Origin: Sarcocystis neurona
Taxonomy: Eukaryota > Apicomplexa > Conoidasida > Eucoccidiorida > Sarcocystidae
Reading direction: 5' to 3'
Assembly: GCA_000727475.1 (NCBI GenBank)
Contig: KL647300.1
Span: forward strand, 3,113,225 to 3,177,224
Length of the DNA stretch: 64,000 nucleotides
This document shows positions 11,935 through 23,433 of the stretch, piece by piece. The stretch's first letter is position 1. Every line of letters starts with the position of its first letter. Below the pieces are notes generated by a model that had not been told where the DNA came from, made no database searches, and saw only the letters and a list, made by a program, of their open reading frames with translations. Position numbers and translations under genes: made by a program.

Positions 11935-12385
11935 CTGCAGCTAATCTTTTCTTGCTGCTGCGGTAGCCGCACGTGCATGCGCCACAGGCCGCTGCAGCGA
12001 CCAGGTCCACTGCTCTTCTGCTGTCGCTGTTTCAGCAACGACTTCCTACTTCCCTCGGCAACCGTTCCCGCTGCCTTCCGTGTGACGACGCTGCTGCTCC
12101 TCTTGCAGTGCCTTCCCACTCTCGTAATGAACAAAGGTTGCTTCTATGGCTTTTCTGTTGACTCAGACGTCCCTTTTCTCCTGCTTCTCTTTACCTACTT
12201 TTGATCTTCTTGACCTGCAGTTGCTGTTAATCCGGCCCGTGCCGCTGCTGCTACTACTGCTGCGTCCCTTCCCTCCTGATTCTCTCCTCCTGCGTTTGTT
12301 CTTGATTTGTAGTTGCTGCTAACCGGGTCCGTGTTGCTGCTGCGGCTACTGTGCTACCGCGCTTCTGCTTGTAACGGTGCTCTGC

Positions 12386-13766
12386 CTAATCTGCGGCTGC
12401 TCTCTGCAAGCCCCTCGTCATTCTGCCCCGCCGTCTGCGCCTGGTCTGGCTGCTGTGACGCCTCGCGCACGCTCGCTGCTGCTGTCCTGCTGCTGCCGCT
12501 GCACCTGCCCTGCTGCCGCCGCTCTCCCCCATGCCGTCCCTCTGTGGCCACGTGCGCAGTGCTGCTCTCCTCTTCGAGAACGAGGAGAGTTCGTCGCCTA
12601 CGGGTCGCTGTGCTATCACCGGTGAGTTCGCGAGGTTCTGAGGTAGCCAATTTGACCGTACAGCTGCTGGCCTCGTGGCTCGCCGCTGCTTTCCTCCTCT
12701 CTCTCTTTCTCTGCATTCAGATATAGGAATGTACACACATCATGCCATCTACGTATTCGGAAGCACAGATATCTTGTTCTGCGGATAAACCCAACTAGAC
12801 AAAGAAATATACGCACTGTCGCTGTTGTGAAAGATTTAGACTCCCCAGTAGTGCGTCGTCCCTAAAACTGGTGCTGCGCGGCTGCGACTCTGCTGTGTTT
12901 CTACGTATTTATATGTATATATATAGAGAGAGCTAGACAGATATAGATGTAAATGATTTTGTCTACTGCTCTTGAGGATTTTGGGAGCCCCTGTTCCTGG
13001 TCGTCTTCTCTTGAATCACCAGGGCTGTTGTCGCTTTTCCACGGCCTGCTTCTCGTCGTCAACGTATTGCTGCGCTGCACTTCCTGTCCCACGTGGTGCA
13101 ACGTACGTACGAAACGTTTGAGGAGGAGCTCCTGCGATGACAACACGAGCGAGAGATGCTGTCGCTCACACAAAACAACGAACGCTGGTTCTTCTGTTTC
13201 GTTGCTGTTCCCGTTTCTGTCAAGTCTTCGTGCTATTCTCAGTCGCAGTCCTCCTGATGCGTCTGCTGCTGCTTGCAGAGCTGCTGGCTACCCGTAATGC
13301 ACACGTGTGTCCTGGGCTGCAGCGAAGAGCGGCTGGATGCGCCTTCTTCGAATGTAGAATAGAGTCGAGTTATTCTGGCATACCACTTAGCGCAGACACA
13401 TATAGTGACCCATTTGTAATTGTTGTATGTACACATGCCACAGTAACACGAGTAGGAAGAAGCCAGACAACCAACCTGCCATTCTTGTGCAGGCTCTCGG
13501 CAAACTCCGCGCCTCTTTTTCTGTAGAGCTTTCTGGCGAGAAAATCGAGAGATAGAGGTGCTTTTCACTTACACTGAGTCACTAGGGACCTTTCTCGTTG
13601 TTGTAGCGTATGTATCTGACCCCTGACAATGCCAGCGGCGACGGAACATCCGCAACAGGTGCAGCGCTGATTTCCTCTCTGCGTTATTAGGTATGAGCTC
13701 GATACATCTAGACGACTGCAGGTTGATAGAGTTTTTCACACAGAGAGGAAAATTGCGAATTTCCAC
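12386..13766 (-). other. Candidate coding exons, gene unassigned
   Basis: Several minus-strand stretches look coding. One runs from an acceptor (CCTGCAG) near 13730 to a GTAAGT donor near 13575 and reads SSRCIELIPNNAERKSALHL and onward. A second, about 40 bp further on, begins after CTCGCCAG and reads KLYRKRGAEFAESLHKNGR; the codon phases of the two agree. A third follows TCATCGCAG near 13131 (ELLLKRFVRTLHHVGQEVQR). A fourth follows GAATGCAG near 12712 (NWLPQNLANSPVIAQRP and onward). They could be 5' exons of the PRKRIP1-like gene or a separate gene. No family was recognised and the 40-bp intron is unusually short, so this is tentative. Confidence 0.3.
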
Positions 13767-15666
13767 TTCCTGACACTATTCTATTCACAGAGAGAGGGAA
13801 ACTGCGAATTTCAACTTCCTGACACTAAGCTGTATACGTGGCGGTAAAGCTGCTAGAGAGCATGCATAAATCGGGTTTTGTACCGGCGCCGACACTGCAT
13901 CCTCGCTTTACTGCATGCGAAAATAGACTTCCAAGCCAGAGAGCAGACTGAATTAACTTGGTGTTTACTGCACCTGCAACCCGTATGTTTGTAGATGTCT
14001 TTTCATCGGCATTTTTTGCGTGCCGAATCTGTTTGGATGCTGCTGCAGCTGCATTCTGGCGTTGGTGTGGCTCCCGCGGCTACTACAGGAAATCTCCCGC
14101 TAACCACGGGCAACCCCAACGCAGGAAGAGAAGCGGGAAGAATTTTGCCCACGCAGCGGGTTGCAGCAGCTTCTTCTGAGATCCTGGAAGAAAACCGTGC
14201 TGCGTTAAGCGCTGGTTAATTTTTCTACAAGTCTTCTGTAGCCGTTAAATGCGACCGTCCCGCGCTGCACCGGACACACTAGGGCGGATTGTTACCTTCG
14301 TCTTCGTGAAAAAAGCCGGTGTCCCTGAATTGCGTCAGAACTGCGTGTCAACTGATTCTTGTCTTTTTTTAAACCTGGAACTATTTGCTTACTCTGCTGG
14401 TCACGTTCTCCGTGGAAGTACCAATGCTTCTGGTCAAACCTGCAGCGTGTTCTGTCTCATCTGCGTAGTGGCAGCCCACTATTTCTCTCCTTCGACGTGT
14501 GCAAGTTTTTGTCGTATGTCATCTATAAATACTCTCCTTCTGCTCTTTTGCCACAACAACTGGTTTTATCTTCGCTGCCGTCTTCCCAGGACGCCCGCTC
14601 CCACATCAACATCTGCTCTCCCTCTGTGCGGCCAGTAAACGCGCCTGAACTCCCGCCTTCTTTCTGTCAATTCTGCGATAATTTTTGCATTTCCTGCTCC
14701 TCCCTCTCTCGTAGCATCCACTTCCTCTCTCTTCTGCCCCTTTATTTGTAATCTGCTCGTCTCCTCCATTTGTTTCTCTCCCGTCTGCGCGCCTACGCAC
14801 CTCCCCCACCTTTCTTCCGCCCAGATCTCACCAACGTCGTTATTTCTTCTCTCTCCTCCTTCGCCTTTAATGTATCCCTCTCTTACCAGTCTTTCTCTGC
14901 TTCAATCATTACATCCAAATTCTCTTTTGTCAAAACACCTTCTTCTCACCCGCCGCGCTACCCGCATCGACCCGCAGGGGCCGTGACCGAGCGTCTCCCG
15001 CTGCCGCTGCTGTTGCCGCTCTCGCGTGACACCGACGCTACTGCTGCGGCCGGTCTTGCCCTTGCATTATTTCCTCTTCCACAGGGTTGCTTCCCAGTTA
15101 ATCCTGCTGCTCCTGCTAGCGATCTCCCGTTGCAGGTTAGACTCTGGCGAGCTACTGGCTTACTTGTGTGTGGACAGTACCGGCGTCCTGCTGTGGTAAA
15201 GCTAACTGTTCTCTGCTGGTGCTTCTCGTAGCAAGTGTTCCTTCTTAACGCTTGCGAGGGGACAGAAAAGAACTTGTCTTTCTGCTGCGACTGCTGCGGC
15301 CTCTGCTTCTGCTACGGCCAGCAGACTTCTTCTGCCGTTACTGCTGCTGTTGGAGACGCTGCGAACTAGGCTCCAGAGCTGTCCCTGCTGCTGTTATTCC
15401 TGCTGCTGCTGTTGCAGCTGGGCTCTTGCAGGTGCAGGTGTAACAACTGCTGGTGTTGCAGCTGCTGCTGCGGCCAGGAGGTTTCTCTTGGCGTCGCTGC
15501 TGCTGTGAAAGGCGCGGGTTTGCTCCTGCTGTTGGTGCCGCTGCAGCCGAGAAGGCTCGTATTTCCACTTAATCGGACCCGAAGCACGCCTGGTGCGCGA
15601 ACCCTCCTGCTTCTGTACGAAGCTTCCCCTGCCGTTCGTGCCGCTGCTGCTGCTGTCTCTCCCAGT
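13767..15666. other. Upstream region of RPB6; no clear gene
   Basis: Minus-strand fragments around 14570-14930 (for example LTKENLDVMIEAEKDW before a GTAAGA) have a coding look but could not be linked into a gene. From about 15290 to 15560 there are CTG/GCT tracts. This is the spacer between two divergent genes and would hold the RPB6 promoter, but no specific element is recognisable. Confidence 0.35.
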
Positions 15667-17139
15667 ATGGCGGACGACGAGGCAGACCACATGTTTGCAG
15701 GGGAGGGAGCAGGGGGCTTCGGCGGGGATGACTTCGAAGATTTTGGTGAGGAGGAGCTGCCGGATGAATTCGAAGAGCACGCAGTAGTGGCTGCCACTGC
15801 TGCAGGCGGCGGGGGACTCTCTGGGGCCGGTGGCACGGGAGACCAGGAACTCGACGTCATCGTCGACCCGAATGACCCACGAGCGCAGGTATGCGACAAC
15901 TTTCGATCACCCATCTGCGTAGGTTTTTCTGCTGCATCACCTGCCTTCGATATTGGCTATATCTTCACCGAGATATACGGACAAGATGACGCGCGCAGAC
16001 AAATCTGTGTACGTAGAAACAAACACGTCTTCCTATGTGCACTTTCGTAGGCATGCCTTCGTTCTTCCTCTCTCTTTATATATACATATACATCCGTATG
16101 GGTATGTGGGCATATATATAGATAGGTGCACATGCATATGTATATGTATGAAGCTGTGTATGGTGCGTTGAGTTTGGGGCAAAGGTGTGACCCAAACTCA
16201 ACGCACCATATGCTGGGCATGGGGCAGCGTCCATGACTGGGTAATTTTGGGCTGTGTAGATTTTCTTCAGCGACTCTCATACATTCTTTCTTGCGAAAAC
16301 AAAAGAAGTACTTTTCCTGGGGAGATGATTTCTATACGTTTCTTTTACGTCGTGCACATGTGCCCGCTCCGTCTACGTAGCAGGTGTGTAGGCGTCTCTC
16401 TCTGCTTTTGTCTACCGGGTGCGCGGTGTTGCCGCATGCTGTGTTTGATCGTCCTGTTGCAGGCGCCTGTAGACATAGGCGTCTTTTGCTGGAGCTTTGT
16501 CTGCTGTTGCCGCTTGTCTTGCTGCCTTCTGTGGCGCTGCTGCTCTACGCGGTCACCCGGTATGGTTGGTCCTCCCCTGCAGCTGCTGTCACCAGTTTCT
16601 CTTCAGGCGCTACTACTGTACCTGTCGCCGCTGCCGCTTATTCTTATTTGTTTTGTGCGGGTGCTGGTACGCGTGTGGTGCTGCGTGCCACCCTCCGCAA
16701 CGCTGGAGTTGCTGCTGTCCCGCTCTTTGCACCGGTGGTGCGGTGCTGCTACAGCTGATGCCGCTGCTGGTGCGGGTGTTTTCTCCGCGCTACGTCGTGT
16801 CACTGTTGCTGGAGCCGGCTGCGGTGTTTTTGCTGCTTGTGTTTGCTGTTTGTCTCTGTTTGCCTCTCTTCTTAGCGACCGGATGCGCGGCCGAGTGAAG
16901 GTCCTCGAGTGACCAGTCCTTTCATAACAAAATTCGAAAAAGCACGTATTTTGGGCACGCGGGCGCTGCAGATATCTCTCAACGCGCCAGTTACGATTCC
17001 TCTGCTTGAAGGAGAAACAGATCCGCTGGTCATTGCAGAGAAGGAGTTGTATCAAAAGACGATACCGTTTACTATCAGACGGTATCTACCTGACGGCAGC
17101 TACGAAGACTGGAAGCTACAGGAGCTTATTATTGACTAA
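15667..17139 (+). CDS. RPB6: RNA polymerase subunit RPB6 (RPABC2), shared by Pol I, II and III
   Basis: Two exons: 15667-15888 and 16876-17139, split by a 987-bp GTATGC...TTCTTAG intron in phase 0; total 161 residues against roughly 130-155 in other eukaryotes. Exon 1 encodes an acidic tail ([29 protein letters not shown]) like that of human and yeast RPB6, with a short Gly/Ala insert. Exon 2 encodes the conserved core: [20 protein letters not shown], the [15 protein letters not shown] segment and the hallmark [12 protein letters not shown] near the C-terminus. RPB6 helps hold the clamp of the polymerases to the core. The start ATG is the only one giving the acidic tail in frame. The core motifs leave little doubt about identity. 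The intron holds a perfect inverted repeat, listed separately. Confidence 0.97.
16159..16210. repeat. Perfect inverted repeat (20-bp arms, 12-nt loop) in RPB6 intron
   Basis: Positions 16159-16178 are the exact reverse complement of 16191-16210, with the loop GCAAAGGTGTGA between them. G-U pairing could lengthen the stem slightly in RNA. It sits inside the RPB6 intron, where the flanking DNA is TA/CA microsatellite. It could be a folded intronic RNA element, a tiny foldback element or a chance palindromic duplication. Confidence 0.9.
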
Positions 17140-20100
17140 GGCGAATTGCTAGTAGCGGCATGTCAATTACTTACACATCACGTGTGTAGAGAGAAACAGA
17201 TGTGGACAGGAAGATATTATTCTAGATGTAGGGACTGCGTGACGTTTGTGTGACTCTACCGCTTTGCAACTGACAATCGAGAGTTTCTTACTTTCCCAAG
17301 AGAAAGCATTTGAAGAGGACGATGCCTGACACAGCAGCAACAAAACGGTGGAGGTAGCGACAGACGCTCGGAGCTGCGACAGTTTAGCGGTTGTTGAGCT
17401 GGGCTCCTTTAAAGCTGCATACGGGGGCATACACGGGTGTGTTTATGTGGTTATGTAAAGGGATGGAGTTTTTATCTGTCGGTGCGTGATGAGGCAGGGA
17501 CTTTGTTTGGTGTGTTTGTGCGTTCGTCTGACTCTGTTCCGCTGCGTACGTGCGCTTGTCGTTTCTGGGATGTGCTGGTGTAGTTGCGTCGTCGTCTGTC
17601 TTCTATCTGGCAGGTATATAAAAATTCTCTAACGTTGACGGTAATTGTGGATTGTTCTTCGTTACGTTGGAGAACAACTTGTGGCACACCAGCCGACACA
17701 CACGTCTGGTAATACTTCTGTGAACGTTTGCAAGGAGGCTGAAGTTACCGCCGAGTGGTGTTTCGTTATCCGTTGCAAGCGCAAACACAGCTGCTTTCTC
17801 ACGCACCACGTGCAGTTGTTTATCGAGGCACCTACCACGTATGGACAACGGAAAGTGTCCAGGCAGCCAGTCGCACGCGGTAGCAGTCTAAGGACTGCCA
17901 CTCACTTTGTTCTATCTCGGTAGTGTATGACCCGCCGCACTCGTGTAACGTATGCATTCCACGCAAGTGCCTTCTAGCTACGGTGAAGCGCGTATTTTGC
18001 TTGTCGCAGCTGCTGCACTCTGAGACGTCTACAGCGTGTATACATGCGCGTGGGGATATTACGCACTAAACACAGGGGACATTTTGATGAAGAGACAAAG
18101 GCAACGTTAAATGCCGCTGAGGCGCCGCCTTTCTTTTTTTTCTGAAAGGAGAAAGGAGTACACAATCGGCACCGGTGCGGGCGACACGGTTGGAACTCAC
18201 GGGGCACTGGCTATTTGTAACGGCACTGCAGTGACTGCTGTACCTCTCCGAGGTTTATCCTTAGTTAAAATGAAACTTCTTCAAGGTCTACGCGCGGTAA
18301 ACGACACCCGTGAAGCTTACGGTCGTGTTTAACCACTTCGCCGTTTGTAGACGCCGCCGGTCTCCTCTGCGCTAAGCAGCACAAACTGACACAAAATGCT
18401 CTCACATCGCATCCGGTAAAGGACACATCCATGCTAGTGCTCCTTCTGCGCGTACCTTCCTATTGTGACACTTGCTGGTATTGCTACATTTGGAAATGCG
18501 ATTCCTGGTGCCGCAGCTGCTGCTGCGACCACCCTGCCCGCGTCGGCTTTTGCGGCTCCTGCTGCTCCTCTTTGCTCGACACCGTAGTGCGGCAAGAGAT
18601 CTCGTGAAAGCCCTCGCTTCTGTTGATGCTGCTGCTCTCTCTGCTGGTCACCCAGGTGTTATCAATGCTGCGACGGGTCATCTTCACTGTGTGTTATATG
18701 CTGCTAATACCACGCTGGCGTGATGTCTTTGGAACTCGCGCTGTTGCTGTTTACGCAATTAGGATTCTTCACTGCTGCTTTGTGGCTTTCTCGTATACCA
18801 TCCAAGAGGTGGTCTCGTGGCAACTGCCTCCCGCGTAGGACCACCACCAGTTTTTGTGTGCCTGCTGTCGCCGTCAGATACTGCGCAGCTGCCTATCGCA
18901 TCGTCGCGCACATGCCCTCTGCAGCCTTTGCACAGAAAAGCAGATACCATTGCCCACACGCGCGTCTAGAGATATACAGTGCTGAGAACACTTTTTATGG
19001 CTGTTACTTGCTGAATTTCACAGCCGCCGGCGAATCGTCAGTGCTGGTGCACGATAAGACGATGACAAGCTTGTCGTCCAGACACCACGCACGCCACGGG
19101 GGAGCGAGCATCGCGCTCACTGACATGCCCACAGATACGGGGGATAAGAATGAAGTCACGCACAAAGAGTAGCCGCAGGGTGGAAAAGAGAGACGGATCG
19201 GGCTTGAGAAATTGACGACGCTGGTCCAAATGGGCCACACCACACATCACGACACGCAAATGTATGAACACAGGAGCGTCAGTTGGTAGATTATAAGTGG
19301 CAGTATACAACACTATAACACAAAGAGTTGGAGTTAAATTGCGTAACTCTTGATTTCCTCGTGCGGTCACACTGCTCAGCCTGCTACACCATGACTGAGT
19401 GCAGCCGTGGAGGGGCGCCACGAGCCACCATGGGCAAAATGGAGTAAGAGGGATCTGTGCGTCTCCGAAGGTGTTTGCCCTCTTCGAGCACATCTGTAGT
19501 TAGGAGCTTGAGCTCGAGTTCATTCAGTTGTCTTCGTGCGCTGCACACTTTCGCTGAGCGTATGTCTGCGTACTATGTGGATTCCATATATGCGCGGTGT
19601 CGGTCGAAGTTACTTAATTGGCAGGATGTCTTCTTGACTGCAGAATTCAAGATACATTCACACGCCGGGTCCAGCCAGTGTACTTCCTGCAGAACAGCAC
19701 GCAGCTCGGCGCCACTCACGCGGCAGCTGCTTTCATCAAAGTGTAGCAGCAGGTCGTACTCTATTCGCTGGCTGACTCCCTGCAGGGTCAGGATGCATTC
19801 ATTGAGCAAATAAAGTCTTTGTTGCTTGTCACGGAAGGAAGATCTGCATAGATTCATGCGCCGCAGCTAATCTGGAGCAATCGCGGGCCGTGCAACCAGG
19901 AAGGCATCTTCAGACTTGAAAGAGAGCTGTGATGACGCTGCGCTAGGATAAAAGCGACAAGGAAAGTAGCTCACTAACAGTTCGGCGCCAGCGACATGCA
20001 TTGCCGAATGAGAACGGGAGTCTCAACTTCTATGCTGCACAAGATTTAATTTAGCCGACTAATGTGCGAAGATGCTAAGCAGTGAAAGCGAAAAGATGGG

Positions 20101-23100
20101 GCGCTCTACAGCTGATCAGATCTCAGGAGGTGGCGGGATTCTCTGGCATTGCTGCTTCTGCTGATAGATTTAGCACTGCGGTTTCTGCGGCTGCGGCAGC
20201 TGCTGCTATCACCCCACATTTCACGTGCACCTTTCGCTACTTCAACTCGGACGTGGTTTTGCCAAGAAGTCGTGCTGTACAGTACCAGTTGCCGCGACCG
20301 TTGTGCCCTCACAGGATTTTTTAGCACTGCTGCAAAGCGTTAGCGTTGCCGCTTCAGTCAAGCATTATGTTAGTTTGAGCCAGTAGCTGCACTGTAGATG
20401 TTTCTTCTGCGACAGCGCAACAGCATCGCATTCATCCGGATGATGAGCGTACATGGAGAGGCTTGTACAGGGAAAGTATATTCCACATATATGTGTAGCC
20501 TACACGTGCCTGCGTGCCTATACCAACAAACTCGATGGGCACGAACAGTGCAGCTCTTGAGGCAGACCGCAGTAGCAGTGCTCGACAGTGTACATGGAGC
20601 ACGACAAACCACCCTGTATACTGCCAGGCGGACTGCTTGGGAAGAAACATATGTGCCCGCCCCGAGAGAAAAGAGAAACTAGCTCGTATTATGCTGAAGC
20701 TTTACATTACTTGCTGCAGCGTCCCTATTCTTTTAGTGCAGGACTGCAGCAGCATCAACACAGAGTGTTTCAACGCGAGAAAACACGAACGTGCCTTCAC
20801 TGTTTGTATGCCTTGACATACTCGGATCAGTAGAGCATTAGGACATAGAAAGAAGGCAAGTCGCTACCCTGGGCACCTCATTGAGAGGCACGTTTGGCTC
20901 GAACAGTTGCTAGGGAAAATTTTGTGTTCGCAAGGCAACCGGTTATCCTGAGTCTTCTGTCAATGGTGTGGTTGTGCGCTTCAGAATGCAGGTATCCTTG
21001 TCAAATAATTATTTATCGTATGTATCGCACAGATCACACACGTATGTGTATATGTATTCGCAGAAACCAGGACAGAAACTTATGAATGCGGCGTCACGCA
21101 GAGCTTATCTGCGTGCATCTTTGCAGAGGTTTCAATGTCGAAAGCTGCACATCTGCGCATCAAGTTTCTGTAGGCCGCGGAGAATTCCCGCAGCTTCAGG
21201 AGCTAGCCCAAAGCGCCTCTACATTCCGAGGCCCTCCGCAAGACATCCAATAAATATCACGATACATTGTATATACGCACGAGTAAAGAGCTTTACTTTG
21301 TGCAGACAATCCCCGCCAGGGATCTCGTCACATCCTGATGTGTGCATAGTCACACCTGTCTCCCTCTTTGAAGAAGTAACAAAAAATTTTCACATACGTA
21401 TATATACAGTGGATGTGTATGTATTTGTGTATAACCTCAGTACGAGACACACACGGGTTCACACAAGTTTTCACCTATGAAAACTATGGGAAGCTTGTGT
21501 TAGAATTCTTGAATGTGCTACTAAGACAAAAGGCTGCACTTCCCCAGGTGACGTTCCCATATGGTAGACATTCACGTCTGCGTGCTCGTACGCACATTCG
21601 CGCTACAAGTACAGAGCGCGACAAATGTTCTTCCTGTCTCACCTGTCTTTTGTCTCTTTAAACGTCCTTTCAGTGACGGCGGTGCCAGTGCGTTTGCGAA
21701 GCCGTAAAAATCGCAGCCCTTGTACATAAACTGACGCGACTGCTGCCGATGTCGCGGATGACGCTCGTCGTCTGCTGTCTGACCACGCAAATAATATTCG
21801 ACGGCGGCCGGCTGTCGCTGGTATATTAGCACTGTGTGTGCATGTAAGGAAGAACGCCCAGAGAAACCTGTATAAACAGATTGACGCCGCTCCTACTGTG
21901 CTGTCAAGCACCTTTGCAAAGTCGAGGGGGCTCGTAAAGCGGCCGCCCGTCACCCTGGCGATAACACACAGTTTTCACCATCCTGACCTGATTATTACAT
22001 GTCGAAGGGCTCACTACGCCTTCTCGAAGTGTTGGGGCTGCCACTGCGCCCTAAGCCTTGTTGCTATTCCTGGTGATTTCTGCGGCTCCCGCTGCTCGGT
22101 AATCCTGGTAGTGCGGGGATGTGAGACTGCCTGGCTTCTATTCTGCACCTGTCTATCTTCACCAGTGCTGTGTGTCGACCTGCCGCTATGAATACAGCAG
22201 GGACTATGACGCGTGCGCTTGTCCGTGCAAGACTGTCCATTTTTGGTTGGGGGCACCGGAGGTTGATACCGCTGGTGCGTTTTATCCCGCAGCTCGGAGG
22301 AAAGCGTCTGCACGTCTTTTGTGCATGCGCGCACTCCTTGGTATCGATTAATGACGCTTCCGGTTAGACTGCTTTGTGCTGTTGTTGCTGCTCCTGCGAC
22401 ACTAGTGTTATTGCTTTCCAGCCAAGACTGTTGTTGCTGCGCAAGTGGGGCAGCCCCGGTACTGCACTACTCTTGCAAAGTAAACCATCTTGCGCTGTGC
22501 TGCGGCTCCTGTAAAAGTGTCACTGCGCGTCCAGGACAGCGCCGCAGCCGTACACCGTGTGATGCTGTGACACACTGTTTGCTTCTAGCCGCGGTGGCAG
22601 CAGTGGGGGTGTGGCGGGCACTACGAACAGCCGCCGCAGTAATAATAATCAGCGGCGTCACCACAGTAGTTGTGACCGCGGCAATAAGGCAGAGCTCGAG
22701 TGAAGTCACCGCATCTCCTACTTGCAGTAATATCATCGATCGGCGGTATTTTTATTAATGCATATACACAACGTATACACACACACGTGCATGTGCACGT
22801 TCAGCGTCTGCACCCCCACATATCCACTCCGATGTGACCTGCGTGATTTGATCTATTATGTCTCTAGCAGCAGGAGTACCAAGTAACCAGTCGTCCTCAG
22901 AAGCCTGCGGCTGAGGACTTGAGCGATTCTGCTCTGCATTGCAGGGGTGGCCGACTGCCAGGAAAACCTTCACACTGTCGTCACTCTCTTCTGCTGCTCA
23001 CGATATCGCAACGCAGAAACCGCTGAACTCGCATCCGTAGAAGTTTTCGCACAAGCAGTGCTGTCAGTCGTACGGAAGAATAATAGAACACGCAGGGGCG

Positions 23101-23433
23101 TAGCTGAGATGAAGAATTCTACGCCGCAGACACTCCCCCATGGAAAATGTCGCCCAATCCGTACGCGAAGAATATGCCCGGCGATGGCGAGCGGCTCGCA
23201 ACGCAAGCGCCACTACAGTCTTCGAGTAATTCTTCGCCTCTTCTATAGTGCTGCACCTCACAAAAGGAGTAGTCCTCGTAACAGCAGAGGTGTCGGGCGT
23301 GATGTAGTACTACTCCCGCTGGTACTTGCAAAACAAGTAATAGCAGCAGCAGTGAGAGAGACAGTGCGAGTTTCACGCTCCCTGAGAACCGCGGGTATAC
23401 GGTTCAGCGTGTGCGCAGCAGCTCCTCCGTCTA
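17140..23433. other. Long gene-poor region between convergent genes
   Basis: About 6.3 kb between the RPB6 stop and the RBM25-like stop. Open frames on both strands are short and none shows a family motif, plausible exon chain or repeat-coded protein. Short GCT/CTG tracts occur near 18500-18720, 20140-20210 and 22370-22640. A non-coding RNA gene could be present but I see no tRNA- or rRNA-like structure. Confidence 0.5.
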
